A stretch of DNA of 52,633 nucleotides from Prevotellaceae bacterium (GCA_020636695.1 JACJXJ010000009.1:1-52633); one strand, 5' to 3'. Shown: positions 33,610 through 42,339, numbered from the stretch's first letter. Notes: generated by a model from the sequence alone, not told the origin. Made by a program: numbers and translations.

Positions 33610-35010
33610 TTAATGATTTGTTAGTAGTTGTAAATTTTCTAAAGTTCTAATTTCTAATTCATAACGTTTAATCTGTTGTTCAATGAGCAAACACGATTTT
33701 TCAAGCATAACAATTTCGTTAGCCAATAAAATCCGCTCATCCTCCATCTCCGTAACACTCCACAAGTCGCGTTTCGCTGCCAAGGTAAATTCTTTTTGCT
33801 GACCTTGTGCTTTCAAATCGCACAATGCCAAAAATTGTTCACGCGCCTCGTCACTCACAAATTGTGCTGCCGAATGGTACACGATGGTATCATTCACGAC
33901 AAAAAGAGTAGTTTGAAATTCTTTAGTCGCAATTTCGTGCAACTCCGTATTTTGTGGAGATAGTACTACACTTCGGCAAACACGCATACGAGCCGCATCA
34001 CGCAACTCTTGAGGTGTTTTATTACGTAAAATCATACGTTCTGCATTGGGCACAAAGCGATAAATAATTACACTATCGGGATTTTGATAGCGATCGGTCA
34101 CAAACCAACCAACACCAGCCAACTCATCAAACGCCATCATGTAATCATTGTACGGCGAATTAAAAGGCATTCCTACATTTTGAGGTGGCAGATAATCAGC
34201 AGTTTCAGAATTAAACCGTGATGTAAAAATATCATAACCACCTAAACCATCGTGTCCTTTTGAACCAAAATAAATCGTTATACCATCGGCACCTACAAAG
34301 GGATAATTCTCCTCTTCCGAGGTATTTAACACCGACGACAAAGCGACAGGTTCACTCCATTCATTCATTAAATTATACGACTGGTACAAATCACTTTGTT
34401 CACCATTACGCTTTAGAGCCATATAACGTCTATCATTCCGTCCCGACTGAAAAGCGGTTAAAAGACGACTGATATTTACTCCTAATAAATCAGCTGAAAA
34501 ACCAAAAGTGCCCATCTCACGAGCCATTTTTATCTGATTAATAAAGGTCGCTTTATCGGCTTTTACACTATCAATCAATCCTATATCCTCGACGCGTTCC
34601 AGCATCGCAGCACCTAATTTTGCTTTAGCTGCGAGTTTTGCCACCTGCATTTTTTCATCGGCTGGCAATTTATCTGAAGCCAACCAATTATCATAAGCTT
34701 GTGCCGCCTCTTGAAAACGATAATCTCCAAAGTAAATATCACCTAAAAAACGATTTGCTTTAGCAAATCCAAAAACCGCTGCAGTCTCAAAATAGAGGGT
34801 CGCTTCAGTTATTTGACCTTGTTCGTACAAACAACGTGCATATTTAAAATTGAGAATCCCATCCTTAGGCTTTTTTTTCAACGCCTGATCATAAATCAAG
34901 CTGGCCTCACGGTAATTTCCTTGATTAAATAACATCTCTGCATCCGAAATCCGCTGAGCAGACACGCACACAAACATAAAAACAGCCAAAAAAGTCGCTA
35001 AAAATCGCAT
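33610..35010 (-). CDS. TPR / PD40-like periplasmic protein
   Basis: 466 residues with a signal peptide (FLATFLAVFMFVCVSAQ), TPR repeats (about 20-140), a partial WD40-like/PD40 region (about 220-330, with NYPFVGADGITIYFGSKGHDGLGGYDIF, like the PorE propeller), and a C-terminal helical part ending in a coiled coil (LANEIVMLEKSCLLIEQQIKR). It resembles the N-terminal half of the PorE-like protein but lacks the OmpA domain. First gene of the nfeD-floA operon. Role unknown; envelope or T9SS-associated scaffolding is possible. Confidence 0.75.
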   Translation of the reverse strand: MRFLATFLAVFMFVCVSAQRISDAEMLFNQGNYREASLIYDQALKKKPKDGILNFKYARCLYEQGQITEATLYFETAAVFGFAKANRFLGDIYFGDYRFQEAAQAYDNWLASDKLPADEKMQVAKLAAKAKLGAAMLERVEDIGLIDSVKADKATFINQIKMAREMGTFGFSADLLGVNISRLLTAFQSGRNDRRYMALKRNGEQSDLYQSYNLMNEWSEPVALSSVLNTSEEENYPFVGADGITIYFGSKGHDGLGGYDIFTSRFNSETADYLPPQNVGMPFNSPYNDYMMAFDELAGVGWFVTDRYQNPDSVIIYRFVPNAERMILRNKTPQELRDAARMRVCRSVVLSPQNTELHEIATKEFQTTLFVVNDTIVYHSAAQFVSDEAREQFLALCDLKAQGQQKEFTLAAKRDLWSVTEMEDERILLANEIVMLEKSCLLIEQQIKRYELEIRTLENLQLLTNH

Positions 35011-35096
35011 TCAAATAAGATTAAAATTCGTTATAAGTACAAATGCAGTGCCAAGGAGTCAAAAAAAATACTATTTAGTGCATTTTAATTTGAGTT

Positions 35097-35113
35097 TGGC
35101 ATGATACTTGCTT
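35097..35113 (+). promoter_or_regulatory. Sigma-54 (RpoN) promoter
   Basis: TGGCATGATACTTGCTT fits TGGCACG-N4-TTGCW with one change. GG (35098-35099) and GC (35110-35111) are exactly 10 bases apart, as required at -24/-12. It points to a short transcript, not to a normal gene. Confidence 0.65.
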
Positions 35114-35122
35114 ATTTTTAAG

Positions 35123-35200
35123 TACTTCATTTAATAATGAAAAATTGTTTTGGTTAAACATTTTGGTGGAATAGGCTGGCCGTGAGGTCGGCCTATTTTT
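35123..35200 (+). ncRNA. Candidate sigma-54-dependent small RNA
   Basis: Between the -12 site and a terminator is about 78 nt on the strand opposite both neighbours. It contains only a six-codon ORF (MKNCFG, 35137-35157) without a ribosome-binding site. It ends in the hairpin AATAGGCTGGCC, GTGA, GGTCGGCCTATT plus T5. Promoter and terminator bracket it cleanly, so a regulatory RNA is the simplest reading. A tiny peptide is the alternative. Confidence 0.5.
35170..35200 (+). terminator. Terminator of the sigma-54 small RNA
   Basis: 12-bp stem with two G-U pairs, GTGA tetraloop, TTTTT tail. Confidence 0.8.
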
Positions 35201-35226
35201 ATGTCCAAATCGAACCAAAACGCGTG

Positions 35227-36132
35227 TTATATATCAAAGTGCGCACCATCAGTAGCGCCTACCGTATTAGGAAAAATCGCTTTCGCTTCTTCTAAAAAAG
35301 GTGTTATCTGTCGATAACGCGCCGAATAATGTCCAATAATCAATTTACCAACCTCTGCTGCTTGTGCTATTTGCGCCGCTTGTGCAGCGGTACTATGCAA
35401 CGTCTGTTTGGCACGAACCATATCTTCGCTTAAAAACGTCGTTTCGTGATACAAACAATCCACACCACGAATGAGTTCCACTATTTTTTCAGAATAAGCC
35501 GTATCAGAACAATACGCAAACCGACGAGGCGGTGTTGGCGGTGTAGTCAAACGTTCATTCGGAACCAACTCTCCATCGGGAGTTACATAATCATCACCAT
35601 TTTTGATTCCTTTCAGTAAACGTAAAGGAATATCATACGATTCAACCATAGAACGAACCAAATGACGTTCCATGGCTTTTTCTTCAAACAGAAATCCTAC
35701 CGATGGAGCACGATGTTTCAAGGGAATGGTGGTCACTGTAACGCTGCGATCTTCGTAAATAACAGCACTTTGATACGGACTAAATGGATGAAATTTAACT
35801 TGAAACGGAAATTCGCCACAAAAATAGTCGATTTGCGGACGAAGCAACGCTTCTAAATCAGGCTGAGCGTGTATTTCGATATCAGCCGTGCGACCAAGCA
35901 TGCCGAGCGTGGAAATTAATCCCATCAAACCAAAACAATGATCACCATGCAAATGTGAAATAAAAATATGATTTAACCTATTGGCACGCACGCCAAACTC
36001 AATCATTCTATTTTGCGTACCCTCACCACAGTCTATCAAAAATTGTTTATTGCGCATCTCCAACAATTGAGCCGAGTGGTAACGTTCGGGTGTCGGCATG
36101 GCCGAACCAGAACCCAAAACGGTCAATTTCAT
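35227..36132 (-). CDS. rnz: Ribonuclease Z
   Basis: 301 residues from ATG 36132 (an in-frame GTG lies at 36141). MBL fold with HLHGDH (about 61-66), KHRAPSVGF, the tRNA-binding exosite region, SDTAYSEKIVELIRG, and the C-terminal GHYSARY. It cuts the 3' extension of tRNA precursors lacking CCA; all three tRNA genes in this window lack CCA, consistent with a need for it. It follows the SPOR gene on the same strand. Confidence 0.95.
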   Translation of the reverse strand: MKLTVLGSGSAMPTPERYHSAQLLEMRNKQFLIDCGEGTQNRMIEFGVRANRLNHIFISHLHGDHCFGLMGLISTLGMLGRTADIEIHAQPDLEALLRPQIDYFCGEFPFQVKFHPFSPYQSAVIYEDRSVTVTTIPLKHRAPSVGFLFEEKAMERHLVRSMVESYDIPLRLLKGIKNGDDYVTPDGELVPNERLTTPPTPPRRFAYCSDTAYSEKIVELIRGVDCLYHETTFLSEDMVRAKQTLHSTAAQAAQIAQAAEVGKLIIGHYSARYRQITPFLEEAKAIFPNTVGATDGAHFDI

Positions 36133-36162
36133 CGGTTCCACGCTATCGAGTAGTTAAAATAA

Positions 36163-36624
36163 TTATTTCTTCTGAACTAACACCCACGCATCATCAAACT
36201 GTGATTTGATTTGAGCAATTTTCTGTTTGGCGGTAACGTAATCATCATAAGAAATCAAAATGACACGGAACATACCTTGTTCGTTGATGACAATAATCGG
36301 TGCATAATCGCCTTTCATAAGCGATTGCAAACCTTGCGCATTCGCACGATTTTGAAAACTACCAATCACCACATTATACGTTTTTAAAGCTGTAGCATCT
36401 TCGCCATCCACCACTTTAAACGATTCTGAACGAATTTTATCAGGCATTTCAGCTACCGACTCAGTTACTGTTTGCGTATTGGCTTTTGACTTCAAATCGG
36501 CTGTGGACTGGGCTTTCTTGGTATCTTCAGCAGGACGATAGGCACCCGCGGACTCTTTTACTTTACAACCACCCAACAAAAATGTTAATGTTAACAGACT
36601 GATAACCAGTTTATAATTTTTCAT
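36163..36624 (-). CDS. SPOR-domain lipoprotein
   Basis: 153 residues: lipoprotein signal (LTLTFLLGGC), disordered linker (about 25-75), then a SPOR domain (YNVVIGSFQNRANAQGLQSLM, MFRVILISYDDY) that binds denuded glycan at the septum. Its promoter is at 36650-36680 on the minus strand; rnz follows 30 nt after its stop. Confidence 0.87.
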   Translation of the reverse strand: MKNYKLVISLLTLTFLLGGCKVKESAGAYRPAEDTKKAQSTADLKSKANTQTVTESVAEMPDKIRSESFKVVDGEDATALKTYNVVIGSFQNRANAQGLQSLMKGDYAPIIVINEQGMFRVILISYDDYVTAKQKIAQIKSQFDDAWVLVQKK

Positions 36625-36649
36625 AAGGCATTTTTTTTATTTATTTCCA

Positions 36650-36680
36650 CAAAAGTACGCTATTTATTTCAAAAATACAA
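36650..36680 (-). promoter_or_regulatory. Promoter of the SPOR-rnz operon
   Basis: Minus strand TTG (complement 36678-36680), 20-bp spacer, TACTTTTG (complement 36650-36657). Confidence 0.7.
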
Positions 36681-36681
36681 T

Positions 36682-36689
36682 TATTTTTG
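36682..36689 (+). promoter_or_regulatory. -7 element of the superoxide dismutase gene
   Basis: TATTTTTG, 25 bases before ATG 36714, back to back with the SPOR-rnz promoter. Confidence 0.55.
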
Positions 36690-36713
36690 TCATATCATCA
36701 AAAACGAATTATT

Positions 36714-37334
36714 ATGAATTTACTCATTTCTTTTTTATTAACCATTCAAACTTCAGTAACTATGTTATTTACACTACCAGCCTTGCCTTACACGGCAGAA
36801 GCATTGGCTCCAACGATGAGTCAAGAAACGTTGAATTTCCATCACGGCAAACACCATTTGGCGTATGTAAACAACCTGAACAATTTAGTGAAGGGAACAC
36901 GTTACGAAACGATGGATTTGGAAGCAATTGTACGCGAATCGGATGGCGCTATTTTCAACAACGCCGCCCAAGTTTGGAACCATACGTTCTTTTTTGAACA
37001 ATTTAAAACCACTGGCTGCGAAGCCAAAGGCAACGTAAGAACAGCCATCGAAAAAAAATGGGGTTCTTTCGACGCATTTAAAACCGAATTTAATAACGCT
37101 GGTGCCACATTGTTCGGCTCAGGTTGGGTTTGGTTGGTAAAAGATGCCAACGGCAATCTCGAAATTGTAAAAGAAAGTAACGCTGGCAACCCTTTGACCA
37201 AAGGCTTGAAACCACTACTCACATTCGACGTATGGGAACACGCTTATTATCTTGACTATCAAAACCGTAGAGCCGATTATTTGAATGCTTTATGGAACAT
37301 TATTGATTGGAAAGTGATTGAAAGTCGCTGGTAA
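36714..37334 (+). CDS. sodB: Fe/Mn superoxide dismutase
   Basis: 206 residues from ATG 36714. Metal ligands appear in FHHGKHHLAYV, NHTFFFE, and DVWEHAYYLDYQ. The usual family start would be at the internal ATG 36762 (LFTLPALPYTAEALAPTM). The 16-residue extension, NLLISFLLTIQTSVT, is hydrophobic and could be a signal-like segment. Disproportionates superoxide. A terminator follows. Confidence 0.93.
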   Translation: MNLLISFLLTIQTSVTMLFTLPALPYTAEALAPTMSQETLNFHHGKHHLAYVNNLNNLVKGTRYETMDLEAIVRESDGAIFNNAAQVWNHTFFFEQFKTTGCEAKGNVRTAIEKKWGSFDAFKTEFNNAGATLFGSGWVWLVKDANGNLEIVKESNAGNPLTKGLKPLLTFDVWEHAYYLDYQNRRADYLNALWNIIDWKVIESRW

Positions 37335-37347
37335 GCTCACTAAAAAG

Positions 37348-37380
37348 AACCGCACGCCATAAACAAGGTGTGCGGTTTTT
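37348..37380 (+). terminator. Terminator after the superoxide dismutase gene
   Basis: AACCGCACGCC / GGTGTGCGGTT with T7. Confidence 0.85.
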
Positions 37381-37383
37381 TTA

Positions 37384-37391
37384 TATCTTTG
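37384..37391 (+). promoter_or_regulatory. -7 element of recR
   Basis: TATCTTTG, 27 bases before the GTG start at 37419, directly after the preceding terminator. Confidence 0.65.
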
Positions 37392-37418
37392 TGCGTTAAA
37401 TTACTAACGCTATTTGTT

Positions 37419-38045
37419 GTGCCACAAAACTACCCTTCCATCCTGTTGGAGCAAGCCGTTAACGAGCTCAGTAAGCTGCCCACTATTGGACGCAAAAGTG
37501 CGCTCCGATTGGCATTGCATTTACTAAAACAGGATGATAGCGACGTAGAGGCGTTGGCTATGGCGTTAGTGGAATTAAAAAAAGAGGTAAAACACTGTAA
37601 CGTGTGCCACAACATTTCGGATACTGACACGTGCCAAATATGTAGCAATCCCAACCGAAATTCAGCACTCATCTGTGTCGTAGAAAATATTCAGGATGTG
37701 ATGGCTATTGAAAATACGCAGCAGTTCAACGGACTGTACCACGTTTTAGGCGGTATTATTTCACCGATGAACGGCGTTGGTCCTGCCGATTTAGAAATTG
37801 CTTCGCTCGTGGAACGTGTGAAACAAGGCGGCATTGATGAAATCATTTTCGCACTTAGTCCCAATATGGAAGGCGACACCACCGCTTTTTACCTATTTCG
37901 CAAATTAGCCGATTACGATTGTAAAATCACCACCATTGCACGTGGTGTAGCTATTGGCGACGAACTAGAATATGCCGACGAAGTTACTTTAGGTCGTTCT
38001 ATTCGTAACCGTATTTCGTTTTCGACTTATAATACGCCAACTTAA
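37419..38045 (+). CDS. recR: Recombination protein RecR
   Basis: 208 residues starting at GTG 37419 (no ATG fits). HhH segment (LPTIGRKSALRLALHLL), the four-Cys zinc finger (CNVCHNISDTDTCQIC), and the Toprim domain (ICVVENIQDVMAIE, LGGIISPMNGVGP). It loads RecA at gaps with RecFO. It starts an operon with three small genes (gap of 4 nt to the next). Confidence 0.95.
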   Translation: MPQNYPSILLEQAVNELSKLPTIGRKSALRLALHLLKQDDSDVEALAMALVELKKEVKHCNVCHNISDTDTCQICSNPNRNSALICVVENIQDVMAIENTQQFNGLYHVLGGIISPMNGVGPADLEIASLVERVKQGGIDEIIFALSPNMEGDTTAFYLFRKLADYDCKITTIARGVAIGDELEYADEVTLGRSIRNRISFSTYNTPT

Positions 38046-38049
38046 ACTT

Positions 38050-38517
38050 ATGAAACAATTAATTAAAAGTCTTAAATTTTGGTATTATTCCGCAGCCTTA
38101 AAAGCTGTTATTACAGCCTCATTAGGCTACATCTGTGTTTATTACAACTGGTTCATAATGCCCAAAGATACACCAGCGAGTGTCGCCATTTATTCCATCA
38201 TCATTTTATACGTGATTATCACCACGCCTGCAGCACTCAAACTCTTCAGTGTATATGTCAAAAAACTTGCGTCCGTAACAGATGAAACCCAAAAATTAGC
38301 ACGTTACAAAACCTATGCTAAATGGCGTATAACTGTGATAACTATCGGTTTATTGGCTGCCATCTTTTTTTATTACACCTTACAACAAGGTTCTCTTTTG
38401 TGGGTAGCTGGTATTTCAGCCATTTCGCTCTATTTTTGTAAGCCAACCACCGAAAAGATAGAAAACGATTTGGCATCAACTAACGACACACCAAACGAAG
38501 AACCAAACCAAGATTAA
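38050..38517 (+). CDS. Four-helix membrane protein of unknown function
   Basis: 155 residues. Four hydrophobic segments (about 15-35, 44-63, 92-113, 120-136) and an acidic Asn-rich tail (DLASTNDTPNEEPNQD). No motif recognised. It starts 4 nt after recR, so it is translationally linked. Similar small membrane proteins commonly follow recR in Bacteroidales. Confidence 0.6.
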   Translation: MKQLIKSLKFWYYSAALKAVITASLGYICVYYNWFIMPKDTPASVAIYSIIILYVIITTPAALKLFSVYVKKLASVTDETQKLARYKTYAKWRITVITIGLLAAIFFYYTLQQGSLLWVAGISAISLYFCKPTTEKIENDLASTNDTPNEEPNQD

Positions 38518-38562
38518 TACAATTAGAATAGCATACTAACCACTATTTAAAGCCAAGGAATT

Positions 38563-38982
38563 ATGATTATAGCTGTAGATTTCGACGGAACCATTGTAGA
38601 ACATGCTTATCCGAAAATTGGAAAACCAATTCCATTTGCTATCGATGTACTGAAACGCTTACAAAACGAGTGTCATCATCGCTTAATATTATGGAGCGTG
38701 CGTGAAGGTGAACTTTTGGACGAAGCGGTTGACTATTGTAAACAACAAGGTTTGGAGTTTTACGCCGTCAACTCCAACTATCCAGAAGAAGAGGCAAGTA
38801 ATCTCCGTTCACGCAAATTAACAGCCGATTTATTTATTGATGATCGCAATTTAGGCGGCATCCCCGATTGGGGTATTATCTACCGCATGGTAAAATTCGG
38901 TGAAACACTGGAACAAGCAAGCAACGGCGACCATGCAACATCAAAAAAGAAAAAACTGTTCGGACTTATCCGTACAAAATAA
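38563..38982 (+). CDS. BT0820-like HAD-family hydrolase
   Basis: 139 residues. HAD motif I DFDGTIVEH (about 6-14), motif II LILWSVREGELL, and motif IV-like FIDDRNLGG. No cap domain. A small phosphatase-type HAD; substrate unknown. A basic tail (TSKKKKLFGLIRTK) is odd. Fourth-gene neighbour of recR. Confidence 0.82.
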   Translation: MIIAVDFDGTIVEHAYPKIGKPIPFAIDVLKRLQNECHHRLILWSVREGELLDEAVDYCKQQGLEFYAVNSNYPEEEASNLRSRKLTADLFIDDRNLGGIPDWGIIYRMVKFGETLEQASNGDHATSKKKKLFGLIRTK

Positions 38983-39000
38983 TAACCAAAACTAGTTAAT

Positions 39001-39468
39001 ATGATACAACGTATTCAGACTATTTATTTATTAGTCGTTTCATTATTAGGTGTATTTAGTTGTTTTATGCCACTCATCGAATTTACGAACGGGCTAGACT
39101 TTGGCACACTCAATGCGATTGGTTTTATGCAAACTTCACCAGAGAGTGAAAATATAGTACTCGAAAATTTGTGGGGATTAATGCTTCTATCAGCTATCAT
39201 CCCATTAATTGCCTTTGTTACCATTTGGTTATACAACAAACGCATGCTTCAAATTCGATTAACCATTCTCAATATTTTATTAATGATTGGTTATTATGCT
39301 GTATTAGGCGTGGGTGTATGGAGTATCACCGCCAAATATAATCCTGAAGATTTCCACCCACAAATAGCCATTGTTTTTCCGCTTATCAACATCATTTTAA
39401 GTTGGTTAGCCATACGTGGTATAGGTAAAGACGAAGCCAAAGTGCGCGCCGCCGATCGCTTACGCTAA
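39001..39468 (+). CDS. DUF4293-family membrane protein
   Basis: 155 residues, four helices. MIQRIQTIYLLVVSLLGVFS at the N-terminus is the DUF4293 signature. The C-terminal GIGKDEAKVRAADRLR is also family-typical. Function unknown. Last gene of the recR group, followed by a terminator. Confidence 0.85.
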   Translation: MIQRIQTIYLLVVSLLGVFSCFMPLIEFTNGLDFGTLNAIGFMQTSPESENIVLENLWGLMLLSAIIPLIAFVTIWLYNKRMLQIRLTILNILLMIGYYAVLGVGVWSITAKYNPEDFHPQIAIVFPLINIILSWLAIRGIGKDEAKVRAADRLR

Positions 39469-39487
39469 TGCCATCATGCTCATCCAC

Positions 39488-39523
39488 ATAAAAAAGGCTC
39501 ATAAGAATTCTTATGAGCCTTTT
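39488..39523. terminator. Bidirectional terminator
   Basis: AAAAAGGCTCATAAGAA / TTCTTATGAGCCTTTTT, perfect palindromic stem between convergent genes. Confidence 0.92.
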
Positions 39524-39543
39524 TGTTATTATTGAGTGCCACA

Positions 39544-39963
39544 TCAATGCGAAACATTGAGCATAGTGGCCATCATTTCTGCAAACTGTTGTACAAAACC
39601 ATCTATTTTGCCACCAATCATCGTTTTAATCATAAACGGAATATCCGCTTCAAGCTTAACTTGTAATTGTGCCTGATTGTCAGCCGTTTCAGTCAACACC
39701 GTGTACAGATGAAAATTAATAGGCGCATTATCAGCGCCAAATTTAATAGTATGTTCTGGTTGACGTTCCACAATACGCAAGGTCACACGTCCCACAGGAT
39801 CGACCGTTATTGAACACGAATCAACATCGCACGTCATATCTTTCACTTTATCTTGAGGCAAACGATCTTTCACCGCTTCCAAATTACGTAAATCAGATAA
39901 TTTTGCATAAGCAGCAGCTTGGCTACAGGTCAATGCCTGCAAAGGGCTTTCATAGCGTTCCAT
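39544..39963 (-). CDS. SRPBCC-type protein (polyketide cyclase-like)
   Basis: 139 residues. N-terminal strand-helix (YESPLQALTCSQAAAYAKLSDLRNLEAV) and alternating strands with an amphipathic C-terminal helix (IDGFVQQFAEMMATML) fit the helix-grip fold. It lies 30 nt after aroK on the same strand. Ligand unknown. Confidence 0.7.
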   Translation of the reverse strand: MERYESPLQALTCSQAAAYAKLSDLRNLEAVKDRLPQDKVKDMTCDVDSCSITVDPVGRVTLRIVERQPEHTIKFGADNAPINFHLYTVLTETADNQAQLQVKLEADIPFMIKTMIGGKIDGFVQQFAEMMATMLNVSH

Positions 39964-39993
39964 ATTTTATAATACTTGTAAAAAATTAATAAT

Positions 39994-40551
39994 CTAATCG
40001 TTTAGTTCTTTGGTAACCGATTGCAAGGAGTTATCCAACTGTTGTAACAACTCTAGCAGTATCTGTACATGTGAAAAGCTTTTATCGTGTGACGTTTCTA
40101 TCGTCAATTGTGCTTGTTTATAGCCAATTTCGCGCTGTGCCAACAACTCACGCACATACACTGCCAACGCTTCGTCGGTTTTGCCTTTGAGCAGTGGACG
40201 TTCCACTTTGGCATGACGTAAGCGATCGACCAACTCCTCTGGTTCAGCATGTAAATAAACCGTAACGCCATGCGCATTCATGTCATCCATATTATGGAGA
40301 AAACAAGCAGCTCCACCACCGGTAGAAATCACCACCTGTTCATAGTCGCACACTTCGAGTAACGCAGCACGTTCTACCACGCGAAACTCCGCTTCTCCCC
40401 ATTCCGTAAATAGTTGTGGTATCGTTTTACAGTAACGACTTTCGATGAATTTATCCAAGTCGATAAACTGCCAACCGATTTGCTCGGCCAACCGTTTGCC
40501 TGTAGCTGTTTTGCCACAGCCCATAAAACCAACTAAAAAAATGCGTTTCAT
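39994..40551 (-). CDS. aroK: Shikimate kinase
   Basis: 185 residues from ATG 40551. Walker A GFMGCGKTATGK (about 8-19), DLDKFIE, the lid RRPLL-type (VERPLLKG) and ISTGGGAA motif. It phosphorylates shikimate in aromatic amino-acid synthesis. A TACTTTTG -7 box lies at 40601-40608 (minus). The longer open frame upstream covers the promoter and is not used. Confidence 0.94.
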   Translation of the reverse strand: MKRIFLVGFMGCGKTATGKRLAEQIGWQFIDLDKFIESRYCKTIPQLFTEWGEAEFRVVERAALLEVCDYEQVVISTGGGAACFLHNMDDMNAHGVTVYLHAEPEELVDRLRHAKVERPLLKGKTDEALAVYVRELLAQREIGYKQAQLTIETSHDKSFSHVQILLELLQQLDNSLQSVTKELND

Positions 40552-40600
40552 ACGTTTAGAATAAACTCCTAGCGCCACACAGCGACTACCAAAGAGACCA

Positions 40601-40608
40601 CAAAAGTA
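40601..40608 (-). promoter_or_regulatory. -7 element of aroK
   Basis: Plus CAAAAGTA is TACTTTTG on the minus strand. The leader is about 44 nt. No good -33 TTG. Confidence 0.5.
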
Positions 40609-40666
40609 CAAAAAAAGTGCGACAAAAAGCGGTTGTAAATTAATTTCAGAAAAAGCGGAGAAATAT

Positions 40667-40697
40667 TTGGCAGAAATGAAAAAATAAATTACCTTTG
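40667..40697 (+). promoter_or_regulatory. Promoter of tRNA-Leu
   Basis: TTG 40667-40669, 20-bp spacer, TACCTTTG 40690-40697. Confidence 0.78.
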
Positions 40698-40710
40698 CAC
40701 TCGCTAAAAC

Positions 40711-40794
40711 GCCCAGATGGCGGAATTGGTAGACGCGCTGGTCTCAAACACCAGTGGATTCACTTCCATGCCGGTTCGATCCCGGCTCTGGGTA
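40711..40794 (+). tRNA. tRNA-Leu (CAA)
   Basis: 84 nt with long variable arm. Acceptor GCCCAGA/TCTGGGT (pair 1 G-U), anticodon loop CTCAAAC giving CAA, T arm CCGGTTCGATCCCGG, discriminator A, CCA not encoded. The 3' half borders the mobile-type genes and is the likely integration site. Confidence 0.94.
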
Positions 40795-40798
40795 CGCT

Positions 40799-40832
40799 AA
40801 ATCCCTCTTAATCATTTGATTTTGAGGGATTT
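40799..40832 (+). terminator. Terminator after tRNA-Leu
   Basis: AAATCCCTC / GAGGGATTT arms with a 16-nt loop; modest strength. Confidence 0.6.
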
Positions 40833-40840
40833 ATTGTTTG

Positions 40841-40862
40841 TAAAGGGACTTTAAAGGGACTT
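40841..40862. repeat. Tandem 11-bp repeat beside tRNA-Leu
   Basis: TAAAGGGACTT occurs twice in direct succession (40841-40851, 40852-40862), followed by GATAC. It lies where recombinase arm-binding sites are often found next to a tRNA att site. Confidence 0.6.
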
Positions 40863-40923
40863 GATACATAAAGAAAAAACAAAAAAAAACATATTTCGAT
40901 GATAATCGTGTCTATTTTAAAAC

Positions 40924-40969
40924 AATTAAAAAAGCCGTTTCAAAATTTATTGAAACGGCTTTTTTAATT
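40924..40969 (-). terminator. Terminator of the primase operon
   Basis: A 20-bp perfect stem (AATTAAAAAAGCCGTTTCAA and complement), 6-nt loop. T run on both strands; it ends the minus-strand operon. Confidence 0.92.
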
Positions 40970-41042
40970 CTAGTGAAAAGATCTTAGCTATTTAATACCA
41001 TATAATTTATTTGATTTGAAAGTAATTTGACAACAAACAATT

Positions 41043-42338
41043 TTAATAAGTCTTTAAAAACTCTTTTAATATTTGTAATCGCTCCAAATAAGGCAAATAA
41101 GTAAGTCGGCCGTTTTGTGCATTTACTGTAGCAAGGTGACTCTCAACAAATAGAGGCAAATCAACTATTTTGCAATAGTTATATAATTTTGTTGAGTTTG
41201 TTGGTAATTCAACGGCCTCAAAAAACTTTTTAAGCTCGGCAATTTCATTATTCCAATTCGCTTTGGGTTTTGGTCGGTAATCATGTTTTAAAAGTGAGGG
41301 GGCACAAAAAAAATGTTTGTTTTCAGATTCACTATTTTCACTTTCTACATTTACACGAAACAAACGCCAATCTTTGCAAATTAAATAATCGGCAATATCG
41401 CATCCATTTTCGCGCTCTGCCTGGCTGGCATTCAATTCTAATAAATTGGAAATCGTGAACCTTGCCCCTTTAATAGTATTCAACTCATTTAATTTTGAGT
41501 TCCACAAATTAAACGCCTTGCCATCGGTTGAGAGATCGGGGAACAGCACAACATTGCGCCCCTCTAGTGCCTTACATTTTATAGCATTTAAACTACTAAG
41601 GTTATACACAGCAAGCCACAAAAAACGGTCGGGCACGTCTGGCAAACCAAAATACAATGTACTATAAATTGCACTCTTGGGAGCTTCAACCAATGCAACA
41701 GGGTTGTTTGGAAATTTTTTCAAAAGGTGTTCTCCAAATAAACAACTAACTTTTGATTCGTTTAATTCATAAGCTGGCAACCAATCAGGCAACGACTTGC
41801 CTTGTTGCTCACATTTATACTTCAAAATAGAATGCAAAAAAGTTGTTTTTGTTGTGTGGTTCGCCTGGTCAAACTGTTTCACTTGTATTGCACGAACGGT
41901 ATTATTTATATCTATAAAAGGGAACGACACTCCTCCGCCCCAAGTTGGGACCGTACCTAAATAATACATTGAGATAATTACTTCAAGATCTACAGGAGAA
42001 AAGGGGAAAGCTACACGTTGCAAAAGATTTTGAATAAATGTATTTTGTTCGTAATTACTCAAAGTATCGTCCAACACTTCAAAAGGTATAGGGCTTAACG
42101 GTTGAGGCTTTGGCTTTGATACAACTACTTTATAATTAATAAAGGGCTTATATTCAATTTCGCGCGGTGGTCTGTTATGATAACCGCATTTTACTTCACG
42201 GTCACAACGTCCATATTGAGGCGCGCAAAGTTCGCCCGTTATATTATCAACATACCGAACAAGTGTCATATTTCGGCACTCTGGACAAATACTTTTTGCG
42301 CTGCCTTTTTGTAAGCTGTATTTATACTGCTTTTCCAT
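41043..42338 (-). CDS. DUF6371-type zinc-ribbon protein of mobile elements
   Basis: 431 residues from ATG 42338. The start was chosen because the ATG lies one base after the TGA of the primase gene. An N-terminal CHC2-like zinc ribbon is formed by Cys18, Cys21, Cys45, Cys51 and His54. A Toprim-like/DUF6371 body follows (GGVSFPFID, VEAPKSAIYSTLYFG, VLFPDLSTDGKAFNLW). It resembles the primase partner coded next to P4-type helicases in Bacteroidota elements, so it likely aids initiation of element replication. Exact activity not shown. Confidence 0.78.
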   Translation of the reverse strand: MEKQYKYSLQKGSAKSICPECRNMTLVRYVDNITGELCAPQYGRCDREVKCGYHNRPPREIEYKPFINYKVVVSKPKPQPLSPIPFEVLDDTLSNYEQNTFIQNLLQRVAFPFSPVDLEVIISMYYLGTVPTWGGGVSFPFIDINNTVRAIQVKQFDQANHTTKTTFLHSILKYKCEQQGKSLPDWLPAYELNESKVSCLFGEHLLKKFPNNPVALVEAPKSAIYSTLYFGLPDVPDRFLWLAVYNLSSLNAIKCKALEGRNVVLFPDLSTDGKAFNLWNSKLNELNTIKGARFTISNLLELNASQAERENGCDIADYLICKDWRLFRVNVESENSESENKHFFCAPSLLKHDYRPKPKANWNNEIAELKKFFEAVELPTNSTKLYNYCKIVDLPLFVESHLATVNAQNGRLTYLPYLERLQILKEFLKTY

Positions 42339-42339
42339 C

